From Anaerolineales bacterium UBA3940 (GTDB lineage Bacteria > Chloroflexota > Anaerolineae > Aggregatilineales > UBA3940), in assembly GCA_002385675.1 (NCBI GenBank), contig DGDY01000106.1:1-19338 (forward strand): DNA of 19,338 nucleotides, given 5' to 3'. How positions within the stretch are numbered: the stretch's first letter is position 1; every line of letters begins with the position of its first letter. Below the pieces are notes generated by a model. That model searched no databases and was not told the DNA's origin. It saw nothing but the letters and a program-made list of their open reading frames with translations. The translations under genes were made by a program, and so were the position numbers. Below are positions 7,422-13,733 of the stretch, piece by piece.

Positions 7422-8354
7422 ATGTCCGAATTTCGATCCGACGTCCTAGACCTCAGCGACCTCACCGACCGCAAAATACTCCTCAGGCCATCGAATCTCC
7501 TATCACGCATACTCCAGCGGCTTCGCTGGTTTTTCGCATCCGGCACGCGCCTGATCGCCCTGCTCCTGCTTGCCATCGGGCTGCCGGGCGTCATGCTCCC
7601 ATCCGGGCTGGCGCGCTCCTACACAGCGATCAGCCCGGCGCTTGTCGCCGTGGGGCTGGCCGTGCTCCTGCTCGACACGGCAAACGAACTCCGCGCCGAG
7701 CGGGAGCGGAAGGCGGAATGGATCGTGCAGATGGGCAGCCCTGACAATGCATTCGCTGTCGAGGCGGCCCGCCAGCTCAGGGCGCGTGGCTGGCTGGAAG
7801 ACGGGTCGCTGCGGGGGGCGCGCCTTCTGGGCGCCAACCTGCAGAGGGCAGACCTCGTCGGTGCGGATCTGCAAGGGGCAAGCATCTGGAATGCTAACCT
7901 AGAGGGGGCGGAGTTCCGGGGAGCCAGCCTACAGGGGGCGTTCTTCACAGGCTCCAACCTGCAAGGGGCGGACTTCAGGAACGCCAATCTGCAAGAGGGG
8001 AGCCTCCAGAACGCTAACCTGCAGGGCGCGAACTTCGAAGAAGCCAACCTGCACCGGGTGGACCTGCTTGAAGCGAACCTGCAGGGGGCAAACCTGCGTC
8101 ACGCCAACCTGCGAGTGGTGCGCCTCTGGGCTGCCAACCTGCAGGGGGCGGACCTTTCGCACGCCGACCTGCACGGGGCGCTGTGCCTCGCACCTGAGCA
8201 GCTTCGGCAGGCCGGGACTCTTCAAGGGGCAACCCTGCCCGATGGCACGAAGCTCCCTGACGACGACACCTGGCGATCTGCGTTCGAGGCATGGGGCGAG
8301 ACAGTCGAGGTAGATGAAATCGGCCACATCGTGCCCGCGCCGCCTGAGGATTAG
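7422..8354 (+). CDS. Membrane-anchored pentapeptide-repeat protein
   Basis: The 310-residue protein has three parts. Residues 42-62 and 69-87 are two hydrophobic helices forming a membrane hairpin. Residues 88-128 are a charged connector (ELRAERERKAEW, then WLEDGSL). Residues 129-253 are about 25 consecutive pentapeptides of the A(N/D)LxG type, which fold into a right-handed square beta-helix. A short acidic tail follows. The repeats alternate in a ten-residue pattern, ANLQGA(D/N)(F/L)xx, and the DNA keeps a matching 30-base period. The start ATG 7422 has GAGAGG eight bases upstream. Pentapeptide proteins include gyrase-protecting DNA mimics, but this tail is not notably acidic and the protein is membrane-tethered, so a cytoplasmic scaffold or binding surface is as likely. 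No functional partner is evident; neighbours run on the opposite strand. Confidence 0.93.
   Translation: MSEFRSDVLDLSDLTDRKILLRPSNLLSRILQRLRWFFASGTRLIALLLLAIGLPGVMLPSGLARSYTAISPALVAVGLAVLLLDTANELRAERERKAEWIVQMGSPDNAFAVEAARQLRARGWLEDGSLRGARLLGANLQRADLVGADLQGASIWNANLEGAEFRGASLQGAFFTGSNLQGADFRNANLQEGSLQNANLQGANFEEANLHRVDLLEANLQGANLRHANLRVVRLWAANLQGADLSHADLHGALCLAPEQLRQAGTLQGATLPDGTKLPDDDTWRSAFEAWGETVEVDEIGHIVPAPPED
7801..8180 (+). repeat. In-register 30-bp tandem degenerate repeat within the pentapeptide gene
   Basis: About twelve to thirteen 30-base units follow each other without a gap, most carrying a version of GCCAACCTGCAGGGGGCG. Each encodes two pentapeptides. Copies near 8075-8092 and 8135-8152 are almost identical, while the outer ones have diverged. 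Confidence 0.8.
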
Positions 8355-8363
8355 GTCCCCAAA

Positions 8364-8388
8364 CAAAAAGCCCGCCGCAATGGCGGGC
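8364..8388 (-). terminator. Intrinsic terminator of tRNA-Arg
   Basis: GCCCGCC (8370-8376) pairs with GGCGGGC (8382-8388) around a five-base loop. Read on the minus strand, the hairpin is followed by TTTTTGTTT. It lies just after the mature tRNA 3' end and also just after the opposing pentapeptide gene, but the T tract suits the minus strand only. Confidence 0.85.
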
Positions 8389-8395
8389 CTCTCAG

Positions 8396-8468
8396 CACCC
8401 CCGACAGGACTCGAACCTGTAACCTACGGTTTAGAAGACCGTTGCTCTATCCTTTGAGCTACGGGGGC
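8396..8468 (-). tRNA. tRNA-Arg, anticodon TCT (reads AGA)
   Basis: A 73-base cloverleaf on the minus strand. The acceptor GCCCCCG pairs with CGGGGGT, with a G.U at the first pair. The D stem is GCTC/GAGC, the anticodon stem ACGGT/ACCGT has loop CTTCTAA (anticodon TCT), the variable loop is AGGTT and the T arm is ACAGG-TTCGAGT-CCTGT. The discriminator is G, as usual for this isoacceptor. The 3' CCA is not encoded and must be added by nucleotidyltransferase. It serves rare AGA codons in this GC-rich genome. Confidence 0.96.
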
Positions 8469-8472
8469 GGGT

Positions 8473-8496
8473 TGGCGGCGCACCGGCGCGCCGCCA
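8473..8496 (-). other. Hairpin in the 5' leader of pre-tRNA-Arg
   Basis: A nine-base-pair GC-rich stem (8473-8481 with 8488-8496, six-base loop) lies between the predicted transcription start (about 8496) and the mature 5' end at 8468. The primary transcript would therefore begin with this hairpin and have only four unpaired bases before the RNase P cut. Confidence 0.6.
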
Positions 8497-8502
8497 CGTT
8501 GC

Positions 8503-8531
8503 ATTCTAGCCAACGCCGCGCCGACCGTCAA
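8503..8531 (-). promoter_or_regulatory. Strong promoter of tRNA-Arg
   Basis: Minus-strand TTGACG (8526-8531), exactly 17 bases, then TAGAAT (8503-8508): five of six matches in both boxes. It points at the tRNA about 35 bases downstream. Confidence 0.85.
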
Positions 8532-8570
8532 GCATCCGGCCATCGAATCGGCGTTAGAAACCGTGCCGCT

Positions 8571-8990
8571 CTACGCCTCGCCACGCAGCGCCGACGCCAC
8601 CCGCTGCAGGCGCTCATTCGCTTCCAGCGCGACCGCGCGCACCTCGGCATTCTCGCCCAGGTCGCCCACGGCCAGCATCGCAAACGGGTTCACCAGCCGG
8701 ACCCGCGCACCCTCCCCCGCCTGCTCGACGGTGACGTTGCACGGCAGCAGCGCGCCGATCCTCGGCTCCGCCTCCAGCGCGCGGTGCGCGAGCGGCGGGT
8801 TGCACGCCCCGAGGATCACGTACGGGCGGAAGTCCGCGCCGAGCTTCTCTTTGAGCGTCGCCTTCACGTCGATGCGCGTCAGCACGCCAAATCCCTCGCT
8901 CTTCAGCGCCGTGGTGACGGTCTCCACCGCCTGCTCGTACGGCTCTCGCAGGTCCACCTCGTAAGCCAGTTCTGAAACGCTCTCAGCCAT
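8571..8990 (-). CDS. DUF302 family protein
   Basis: A soluble 139-residue protein. The run from ALKSEGFGVLTRIDVKATLK through LGADFRPYVILGACNPPLA is the hallmark of DUF302, a small alpha/beta family of unknown function often linked by context to redox or sulfur metabolism. The ILGACNPPLA motif holds a conserved Cys, and a second Cys follows at LLPCNVTV. The start chosen is ATG 8990 because AAAGGAG lies six bases upstream; the in-frame ATG at 9011 lies in front of that ribosome site and would add seven residues. It is transcribed on its own, from a possible promoter at 9020-9047. Downstream is the tRNA-Arg promoter. The family call is firm; the job is unknown. Confidence 0.9.
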   Translation of the reverse strand: MAESVSELAYEVDLREPYEQAVETVTTALKSEGFGVLTRIDVKATLKEKLGADFRPYVILGACNPPLAHRALEAEPRIGALLPCNVTVEQAGEGARVRLVNPFAMLAVGDLGENAEVRAVALEANERLQRVASALRGEA

Positions 8991-8996
8991 TGCTGT

Positions 8997-9003
8997 CTCC
9001 TTT
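8997..9003 (-). promoter_or_regulatory. Ribosome binding site deciding the DUF302 start
   Basis: AAAGGAG on the minus strand with six bases to ATG 8990. It selects this codon over the in-frame ATG at 9011. Confidence 0.65.
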
Positions 9004-9019
9004 GCGCTCATGCATCCGT

Positions 9020-9047
9020 ATCATGCAAAACGCCAAGCTATCGTCAA
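9020..9047 (-). promoter_or_regulatory. Possible promoter of the DUF302 gene
   Basis: Minus-strand TTGACG (9042-9047), 16 bases, CATGAT (9020-9025). The -35 is good and the -10 weak (four of six). It lies 30 bases before the chosen start, in the gap after the 133-aa gene. Confidence 0.4.
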
Positions 9048-9125
9048 GCTCAGCGTTCTGAAGGTTCAGGTATTTGGATGCACGCGCGGGCAGGCAGGTT
9101 TCAGCCGGCGGTGGGCTGGTCGCCG

Positions 9126-9527
9126 CTACTCCTCATCTTCGACCGGGCGCAGCCCCTTGTACACACGCGGCCCGGAGAGCGTCCGCAGGATCATCTCGGC
9201 GGGGCGGCCCGTGCGCTCCGCCAACTCGACGGGCGTCATCGGGCGGTTGCCGGAGGCCAGCAGCGTGCGGAACACGGCCTCGGTCAGCGGGATGCGCTCG
9301 TTGACAAACTCAGGGTTGCGGCTGCACTGGACGAGGAAGGCGTACATCATGCCGTCTACCTGCCGCACCTCCGCGGTGAGCGGGTCGACCCAGTCCACCA
9401 TCATGCTGTCGTCGGCGTCGTCAAGCCCCTCCTCGCCGATCTCTGCACAGATCTGCCGCATGTCAACGCGGATGTCCTTGCCGGTCTGCTCCCACCAATC
9501 GTAATCAATGTGGAATCGTGTGTCCAT
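9126..9527 (-). CDS. Conserved hypothetical protein with C-terminal winged-helix-like segment
   Basis: A soluble acidic protein of 133 residues; the family is not one I can name. The N-terminal half begins MDTRFHIDYDWWEQTGKDIR and contains VDWVDPLTAEVRQVDG (44-59). Residues 79-125 (IPLTEAVFRTLLASG, PMTPVELAERTGRPA, ILRTLSG, VYKGLRP) read like a helix-turn-helix followed by a wing, so nucleic-acid binding or a protein-protein winged helix is inferred. ATG 9527 is chosen because the protein looks natural from there. A GTG at 9572 has a GGGAGG ten bases upstream and would add a Pro/Arg-rich 15 residues, so the start is uncertain. It lies 44-89 bases after the 532-aa gene on the same strand and is probably cotranscribed with it. 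Confidence 0.8.
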   Translation of the reverse strand: MDTRFHIDYDWWEQTGKDIRVDMRQICAEIGEEGLDDADDSMMVDWVDPLTAEVRQVDGMMYAFLVQCSRNPEFVNERIPLTEAVFRTLLASGNRPMTPVELAERTGRPAEMILRTLSGPRVYKGLRPVEDEE

Positions 9528-9616
9528 CGTTGGCCGGCTCAGTTTGGACGGTCTCGCAACGGGTCTAGGCACAGATGCTCATCCTCCCTCGGGCACATCA
9601 AAGCAGAAACAGGGAC

Positions 9617-11215
9617 TCACGCCTCGACCTCAGCCCCCTGCCCTGCCAGCCGCCAGTAGGGGCCGCCGACGTGCTCGAAGGCCGGGGACAGGACGAGAAG
9701 CGCGAAAATGGGGCCGGGCGGGCAGCGGCGGATCAGGTTCACGGCGCTGTAGAGCGTCTTGGCATGGATGTTGTTCTGCGGGTTGTAGGCGGCCAGCGCC
9801 CGGGCAACGTCGATCACGACATCTTCGAGCGGCGGATCCTGCCGGCGTATCCGCTGCCAGAGCTGGTCAAGCGCCTCCGGGTCCTCCACGTCGATGAGCA
9901 TCAACTCGTCGTACTCAGCCGCAATAGTCGTCTGGCGGTTGTCAAAGCGCAGCCGGTCATTCTCGACAACTGCCGTACGCACCCACTCGCGGCGCGGGTT
10001 GCGGCCCGCGTAGCTGAGTTTCACCTGCCCGCCGACGTCCATCGCTTCCACCGTCAGGTAGCCGCCCGTCGGCACGCCCTTCTCTTCAAACCAGTCGCCA
10101 AGCCCGTAGACGTAACCGCCGGGGCGCACCACCCAGGCGGGGATTTGCTCGCCGGTCTCCGCGTCGATGATCGTGAAGCGGACGCGCGGCGCCTCATACG
10201 CCGTCGGGAACATGCGGCGCAGCTTCTGGGACAGCGGCAGCGTGCCCGAGACGCGGTGCGGATAGGTCAGCGTCAGCGTCACGCGGCGCGGTACGCTGCC
10301 CCGCCGCAGCGGGATGTCCGAGTGCTCATCCTCGATTTCAAGCTCAAGTTGCTGGAGTTCGGGCGTCAGCACCTCGCGCGGGTAGTCGATCGGGTCGTAA
10401 ATCAGGCGCTCCGGCGTGGTGCGGACCCCATCCGGCTCCATGCGGACGAGGTACCACAGCACCTCACCCGCCGGGCCGACCTCGTCGAAGCGCTCGTCCT
10501 CCTGCAGCGCATAGTTCATCGAGAATTCGGCCAGGCGCGGGTTGACGCCCTCCAGCATGCCAATCTGCTCGATGATCTCCGGCGTGGTCATCGGCCCGCC
10601 GCCGTTAATGTCGAGCACCGCCTCGGCCAGGTTGAGATGCCCGATGTTGACGTCCACGAGCAGCGACCGGGGGAACCAGCGCCCGGCCAGCCTCACAAGG
10701 TCATCGTGCTCGCTGAGCCGCTCGGCAATCGCATCCGCGACGTGCCCGCCGTACTCGATGAACAGCTCCTCCGGCGACATCAGATCGGCGGGCTCTTCCT
10801 CAAGCTCCTCTTCGATCTCGTTCAGCACGTGGTCAGCTGTCAGCGCACTGGCGACGTTCACGGTGCGGCCCGTCTCAAGCTGGACGGTCAAAACAGTGAA
10901 GTCGCCGTAATCGGGGTTGTTCCCGGGGCGGGTCGCAATGACCTCACCCTGTGCCTGGTCAAACTGCGGGAATGTGAGGCGGTCCCCAACCTCATAGGTC
11001 TCTGCGGGCTTGTAGATGTTGCCGGGCTTCCGCTTACGGGCCAGTTCTTCCTCTTCCTGCTGCACGCGATAGCGGAACAGGTGCAGCGCCATTTCATCGG
11101 CTGACAGAGGGGTTTCACGCTCAAGGAGAACGTTAAAAAGGTAGTCGATATCATGCTGTTCAAGCTTGAAGTCTTCGACCCAGTAGGCTTCTGTCTGGGT
11201 TCGCCGCTTTAACAC
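9617..11215 (-). CDS. Large conserved hypothetical protein with two HARE/winged-helix-like modules
   Basis: 532 residues, no signal peptide or membrane segment, acidic overall. I do not recognise a named family. Visible parts: a helical N-terminus (about 18-60, DIDYLFNVLLERETPLSADE, possibly helix-turn-helix); a small beta-rich segment (75-125, VGDRLTFP to GRTVNVASAL) resembling an SH3-like barrel; an acidic linker (132-152); a module at about 193-262 ending DEVGPAGEVLWYL; a long beta-rich centre (300-445); and a helical end (463-524) closing FEHVGGPYWRL. The two closing phrases resemble the F-x-x-V-G-x-x-x-W-x-L ending of HARE-type winged helices. Start is GTG 11215 with GGAGG nine bases upstream. 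It is followed by the 133-aa gene. A DNA-associated role is inferred, not shown; no nuclease or ATPase motif is visible. Confidence 0.8.
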   Translation of the reverse strand: MLKRRTQTEAYWVEDFKLEQHDIDYLFNVLLERETPLSADEMALHLFRYRVQQEEEELARKRKPGNIYKPAETYEVGDRLTFPQFDQAQGEVIATRPGNNPDYGDFTVLTVQLETGRTVNVASALTADHVLNEIEEELEEEPADLMSPEELFIEYGGHVADAIAERLSEHDDLVRLAGRWFPRSLLVDVNIGHLNLAEAVLDINGGGPMTTPEIIEQIGMLEGVNPRLAEFSMNYALQEDERFDEVGPAGEVLWYLVRMEPDGVRTTPERLIYDPIDYPREVLTPELQQLELEIEDEHSDIPLRRGSVPRRVTLTLTYPHRVSGTLPLSQKLRRMFPTAYEAPRVRFTIIDAETGEQIPAWVVRPGGYVYGLGDWFEEKGVPTGGYLTVEAMDVGGQVKLSYAGRNPRREWVRTAVVENDRLRFDNRQTTIAAEYDELMLIDVEDPEALDQLWQRIRRQDPPLEDVVIDVARALAAYNPQNNIHAKTLYSAVNLIRRCPPGPIFALLVLSPAFEHVGGPYWRLAGQGAEVEA

Positions 11216-11310
11216 CTGAAACCGCCTCCGTCTCTTAATAGTTGGTGCCGCCCGTATTGAGGAAAAGGATCGACAACTTGTTCCGGGGTGTCTGCAACAG
11301 AACGCAGGTT

Positions 11311-11340
11311 ATTATACCGTACGGGCCAAGCGCGGTGCAA
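11311..11340 (-). promoter_or_regulatory. Putative promoter of the 532/133-aa gene pair
   Basis: Minus-strand TTGCAC (11335-11340), 18 bases, TATAAT (11311-11316). The perfect -10 in GC-rich DNA is the main support. The leader before the GTG start would be roughly 90 bases. Confidence 0.5.
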
Positions 11341-11382
11341 TCCCGCCTGAGTCGAGTGTCACAGGCAAGCCCACCGGCTATT

Positions 11383-11412
11383 TTGCTGGTGATGTTCATC
11401 ACACGATATAAT
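11383..11412 (+). promoter_or_regulatory. Putative promoter of efp
   Basis: TTGCTG (11383-11388), 18 bases, then a perfect TATAAT (11407-11412), 51 bases before the efp start. The 248-base gap between the 532-aa gene and efp holds this and the divergent promoter at 11311-11340; nothing else was seen in it. Confidence 0.5.
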
Positions 11413-11463
11413 CCCGCTGCGAATCGTACAAGACAGGAATACAGCAGAGGGTGGAAATAATCC

Positions 11464-12021
11464 ATGATTGATGTCAACGAACTCCGTCGCGGCGTAACCT
11501 TCACGGAGGGCGGGGAGCTTTACAAGGTGTTGGAGTACCACCACCACAAGCCGGGACGCGGCAAAGCAACCATCCGCGTGCAGGTTCGCAACCTTCGGAC
11601 CGGAACGATCCGCGAGATGACGTTCACCTCCGGCGACCGTGTCGAGGATATTCGCCTTGAGACGCGCCTTGTCGAGTACCTGTACCAGGACGGCGGCTTC
11701 CTGCACTTCATGGATGTCGAAACATACGAGCAGCCGCACGTACCGGTAGAGGTCTTCGGTGACGACATCAAGTACCTGCAGCCGCAGCTTCAGTTGAAGC
11801 TCTCCTACTACGGCAGCGAGATCATCGACTACGAGCTGCCGGTCACAGTTGAGCAGGAAGTCACCGAGGCAGAAATGGCAATTGCAGGCGATACAGCTAC
11901 CGGCGCGACCAAGCAGGTTACCACTGCCACCGGCCTCAAGGTAACGGTGCCGCTCTTCGTGCAGGTTGGCGACGTAATTCGCATCGATACCCGCACCGGG
12001 GAGTACCTCACCCGCGTTTAG
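11464..12021 (+). CDS. efp: Translation elongation factor P
   Basis: EF-P binds between the P and E sites of the ribosome and relieves stalling at consecutive prolines. The 185-residue length and three beta-barrel layout match the family: a KOW-like domain I (1-65), then two OB-fold domains ending LFVQVGDVIRIDTRTGEYL, the EF-P C-terminal signature. The functional loop reads KPGRGKA (29-35), so the tip residue that is Lys34 in E. coli is Arg32 here. It resembles the arginine-type loop of Thermus (LGRGGA). No modification enzyme (EpmA/B, EarP) lies in the window. ATG 11464 follows a purine-rich AGAGGGTGGA stretch. The gene stands alone, with its own promoter and terminator. The identification is secure. 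Confidence 0.97.
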   Translation: MIDVNELRRGVTFTEGGELYKVLEYHHHKPGRGKATIRVQVRNLRTGTIREMTFTSGDRVEDIRLETRLVEYLYQDGGFLHFMDVETYEQPHVPVEVFGDDIKYLQPQLQLKLSYYGSEIIDYELPVTVEQEVTEAEMAIAGDTATGATKQVTTATGLKVTVPLFVQVGDVIRIDTRTGEYLTRV

Positions 12022-12041
12022 GCAGATTGGCCAGCCGCCTG

Positions 12042-12074
12042 CGCCCCTGGCAGCCAACCAGGGGCGATTGTTTA
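12042..12074 (+). terminator. Intrinsic terminator of efp
   Basis: CGCCCCTGG (12042-12050) pairs with CCAGGGGCG (12058-12066) around a seven-base loop and is followed by ATTGTTTA. It begins 20 bases after the efp stop. The T tract is broken but adequate. Confidence 0.8.
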
Positions 12075-12088
12075 TGCCGCGCCCGGCG

Positions 12089-12117
12089 GTGCAATCTACT
12101 GTGCGATGCACTATAAT
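12089..12117 (+). promoter_or_regulatory. Possible promoter of the Cys-rich/HAD-DinB unit
   Basis: A perfect TATAAT (12112-12117) is preceded at 17 bases by a weak GTGCAA (12089-12094). It lies between the efp terminator and the Cys-rich gene, 32 bases before its start. Confidence 0.45.
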
Positions 12118-12149
12118 CGGCGCGTACACTGGTCTGGGAACAACCCATC

Positions 12150-12500
12150 ATGCGAACACCTGCGGGCAAAGAGTGTAAATTCTACTACGAGGACTTCCAC
12201 CGGGGCCGGAACCGGCAGGAGTGCCGGCTTATCGGGCGGGCGACAGGCAACAAAGCATGGCATCCGCGTGACTGTGAGAGTTGCCCGGTGCCCGGCATCC
12301 TGTATGCTAACGCCAGCCCTCACCTGGAACTTGAAGCCGAGATCAAGCCCGGCTTTCTGGGTTTCGGGCGGCACGTCGAGGTGCGGGCAACCTGCGCCAA
12401 GCACGACATCGAGATTGAGGACCCGTACATCGGCTGCGCACAGTGCACCGCCGAGCGCCCCGGGCTGTCCATCTTCTTCACGAACGAGGGCGATGAATGA
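12150..12500 (+). CDS. Small Cys-rich hypothetical protein, probable metal binder
   Basis: The product is 116 residues with seven cysteines: C9, C25, C43, C46, C82, C95 and C98. They are arranged as two CxxC pairs (DCESCP and GCAQC) plus partners (GKECKF, RQECRL, ATCAKH), with nearby histidines at 17, 38 and 85. This pattern suggests zinc-ribbon-like or Fe-S coordination, but no named family is recognised. The basic N-terminus (YEDFHRGRNRQECRLI) and the middle (about 58-78, LELEAEIKPG then a beta-like stretch) show no membrane segment. The ATG at 12150 has only a weak ribosome site. Its TGA overlaps the next ATG as ATGA (12497-12500), so translation of the HAD-DinB protein is probably coupled to this gene and the two may act together. 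Confidence 0.8.
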   Translation: MRTPAGKECKFYYEDFHRGRNRQECRLIGRATGNKAWHPRDCESCPVPGILYANASPHLELEAEIKPGFLGFGRHVEVRATCAKHDIEIEDPYIGCAQCTAERPGLSIFFTNEGDE

Positions 12501-13717
12501 TCAAAGCCGTCCTGCTCGACCTTGACGACACCCTGATCACAAGCGATATCCACAACTTCTTCCCCGCCTACCTGCGCGAACTCGGGCAGTATGCGGCGGC
12601 AATCAGCCCGCCGGAGCAGTTCGTCGACCAGATGATGAGTTCCTTCGAGCGGACGCTTTACCAGTACGACCCGGCACGCCCGCTCTACGAGCGGGTGATG
12701 GAGCGCTTCTCGGAGGATATCGGGCACGAGCTTGCCACGCTGGAGCCGCTGTTCGCGTCGTTCTACCGCGACGCGTACCAGGCGCTGAGCGGCTGGATCC
12801 GGCCCCGCCCGGAGTCGCGCCGCCTGCTGGAGTGGCTCTTCGACCACGACTACACCGTCGTCGTGGCAACCAACCCCGGCCTGCCCGAGGCTGCCATCCA
12901 CCACCGGATGCGCTGGGGAGACATCCCGCCCGAGCAGTACGACTTTGACATGATCACGACGCTGGAGTCGATGCACTTCGGCAAGCCAACCGCCGAGTAC
13001 TACTCGGAGATCGTGCTGCGGCTGGGCGTCGAGCCCCACGAAGCGATCATGGTCGGCGACGATTGGGACGCCGATCTGGTCGGCGCGGCGGCGGCGGGCC
13101 TGCACACATTCTGGGTCACGACAGAGGGCTCGGAGCCGCCGGATGGCTCCATACAGGTTTCCGGCTACGGCACATATGAGTCGTTCGTCGAGAAGGTGCT
13201 GGACGGCTGGCTGGACACGCTGCCCACGGACGGCAACATCAGCCGGTCATCACTGATACACCGCCTTGCCGCCTACCCCGCCGCCATCGACGCCGCGCGC
13301 CGCCCGTACCTGCGGGATGTGCTGGAGTGCAACCCGGCGGAGGACGAGTGGTCGGCGCGGGACATCGTGTGCCACCTGCGCGACCACGAGGCGCAGACGC
13401 GCGCCCGGCTGGAGCGCATCCTGGCGGAGGACAACCCGTTCCTCTCGGCGGACACCAACCCCTGGGCCGCAGGTGCCCTGTACCGCCGCGTGCCGTTCGA
13501 GGAGGCGTTCGACGTGTTCGTCGAGCGCCGCGAGGCGATGGTTGAGTGGCTGAAGACCATCCCCGAAGAGGGCTGGAAACAACAGGCGCGGGACGCGATC
13601 TTTGGGCCGACGTGTTTCGAGGAAGTCGTCAGCTTCCTCGCCGATCATGATCGGATGCACCTCCAGCAGATGAAGGACGCCATCGAGCACGGCGTAAGGG
13701 CCTGCGACGGCGCGTGA
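12497..13717 (+). CDS. HAD-family hydrolase fused to a DinB-like domain
   Basis: Residues 1-240 form a HAD phosphatase. Motif I is LLDLDDTL (nucleophile D8, acid D10), motif II is VATNPG with T125, motif III is FGKP with K163 and motif IV is VGDDWDAD (D188, D189). A helical cap (about 15-110) lies between motifs I and II. Residues 248-406 look like a four-helix DinB/DfsB-type domain with a possible metal triad H293 (VCHLRDHE), H384 and H388 (ADHDRMH), and the typical WSARDIVCHL opening. Such folds use a metal, often with thiols, in transfer or isomerase reactions. The two parts are in one frame without a stop, joined by a short linker (240-250). The substrate is unknown for both. It starts on the ATGA overlap with the Cys-rich gene. 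The HAD call is strong; DinB is fairly strong. Confidence 0.87.
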   Translation: MIKAVLLDLDDTLITSDIHNFFPAYLRELGQYAAAISPPEQFVDQMMSSFERTLYQYDPARPLYERVMERFSEDIGHELATLEPLFASFYRDAYQALSGWIRPRPESRRLLEWLFDHDYTVVVATNPGLPEAAIHHRMRWGDIPPEQYDFDMITTLESMHFGKPTAEYYSEIVLRLGVEPHEAIMVGDDWDADLVGAAAAGLHTFWVTTEGSEPPDGSIQVSGYGTYESFVEKVLDGWLDTLPTDGNISRSSLIHRLAAYPAAIDAARRPYLRDVLECNPAEDEWSARDIVCHLRDHEAQTRARLERILAEDNPFLSADTNPWAAGALYRRVPFEEAFDVFVERREAMVEWLKTIPEEGWKQQARDAIFGPTCFEEVVSFLADHDRMHLQQMKDAIEHGVRACDGA

Positions 13718-13733
13718 CAGCGAGCCTGTCCGC

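Noticed and set aside
7801..8180. Regular 30-base repeats resembling a CRISPR-like or satellite array
   Set aside because: They are contiguous with no spacers, stay in one reading frame and encode pentapeptide repeats.
9565..9582. Five-codon upstream ORF in front of the 133-aa gene (minus strand)
   Set aside because: GGGAGG directly abuts its ATG, leaving no normal spacing; there is no pattern of codons to suggest attenuation.
9575..11104. A 509-codon plus-strand frame opposite the 532-aa gene
   Set aside because: The minus-strand protein has normal composition, a ribosome site and winged-helix-like motifs; the plus-strand translation is rich in Arg, His and Leu and has no ribosome site.
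13715..13733. Terminator between the convergent HAD-DinB and kinase genes
   Set aside because: Only a five-pair stem (GACAG/CTGTC) without a T run; the genes are 16 bases apart and may overlap at their transcript ends.
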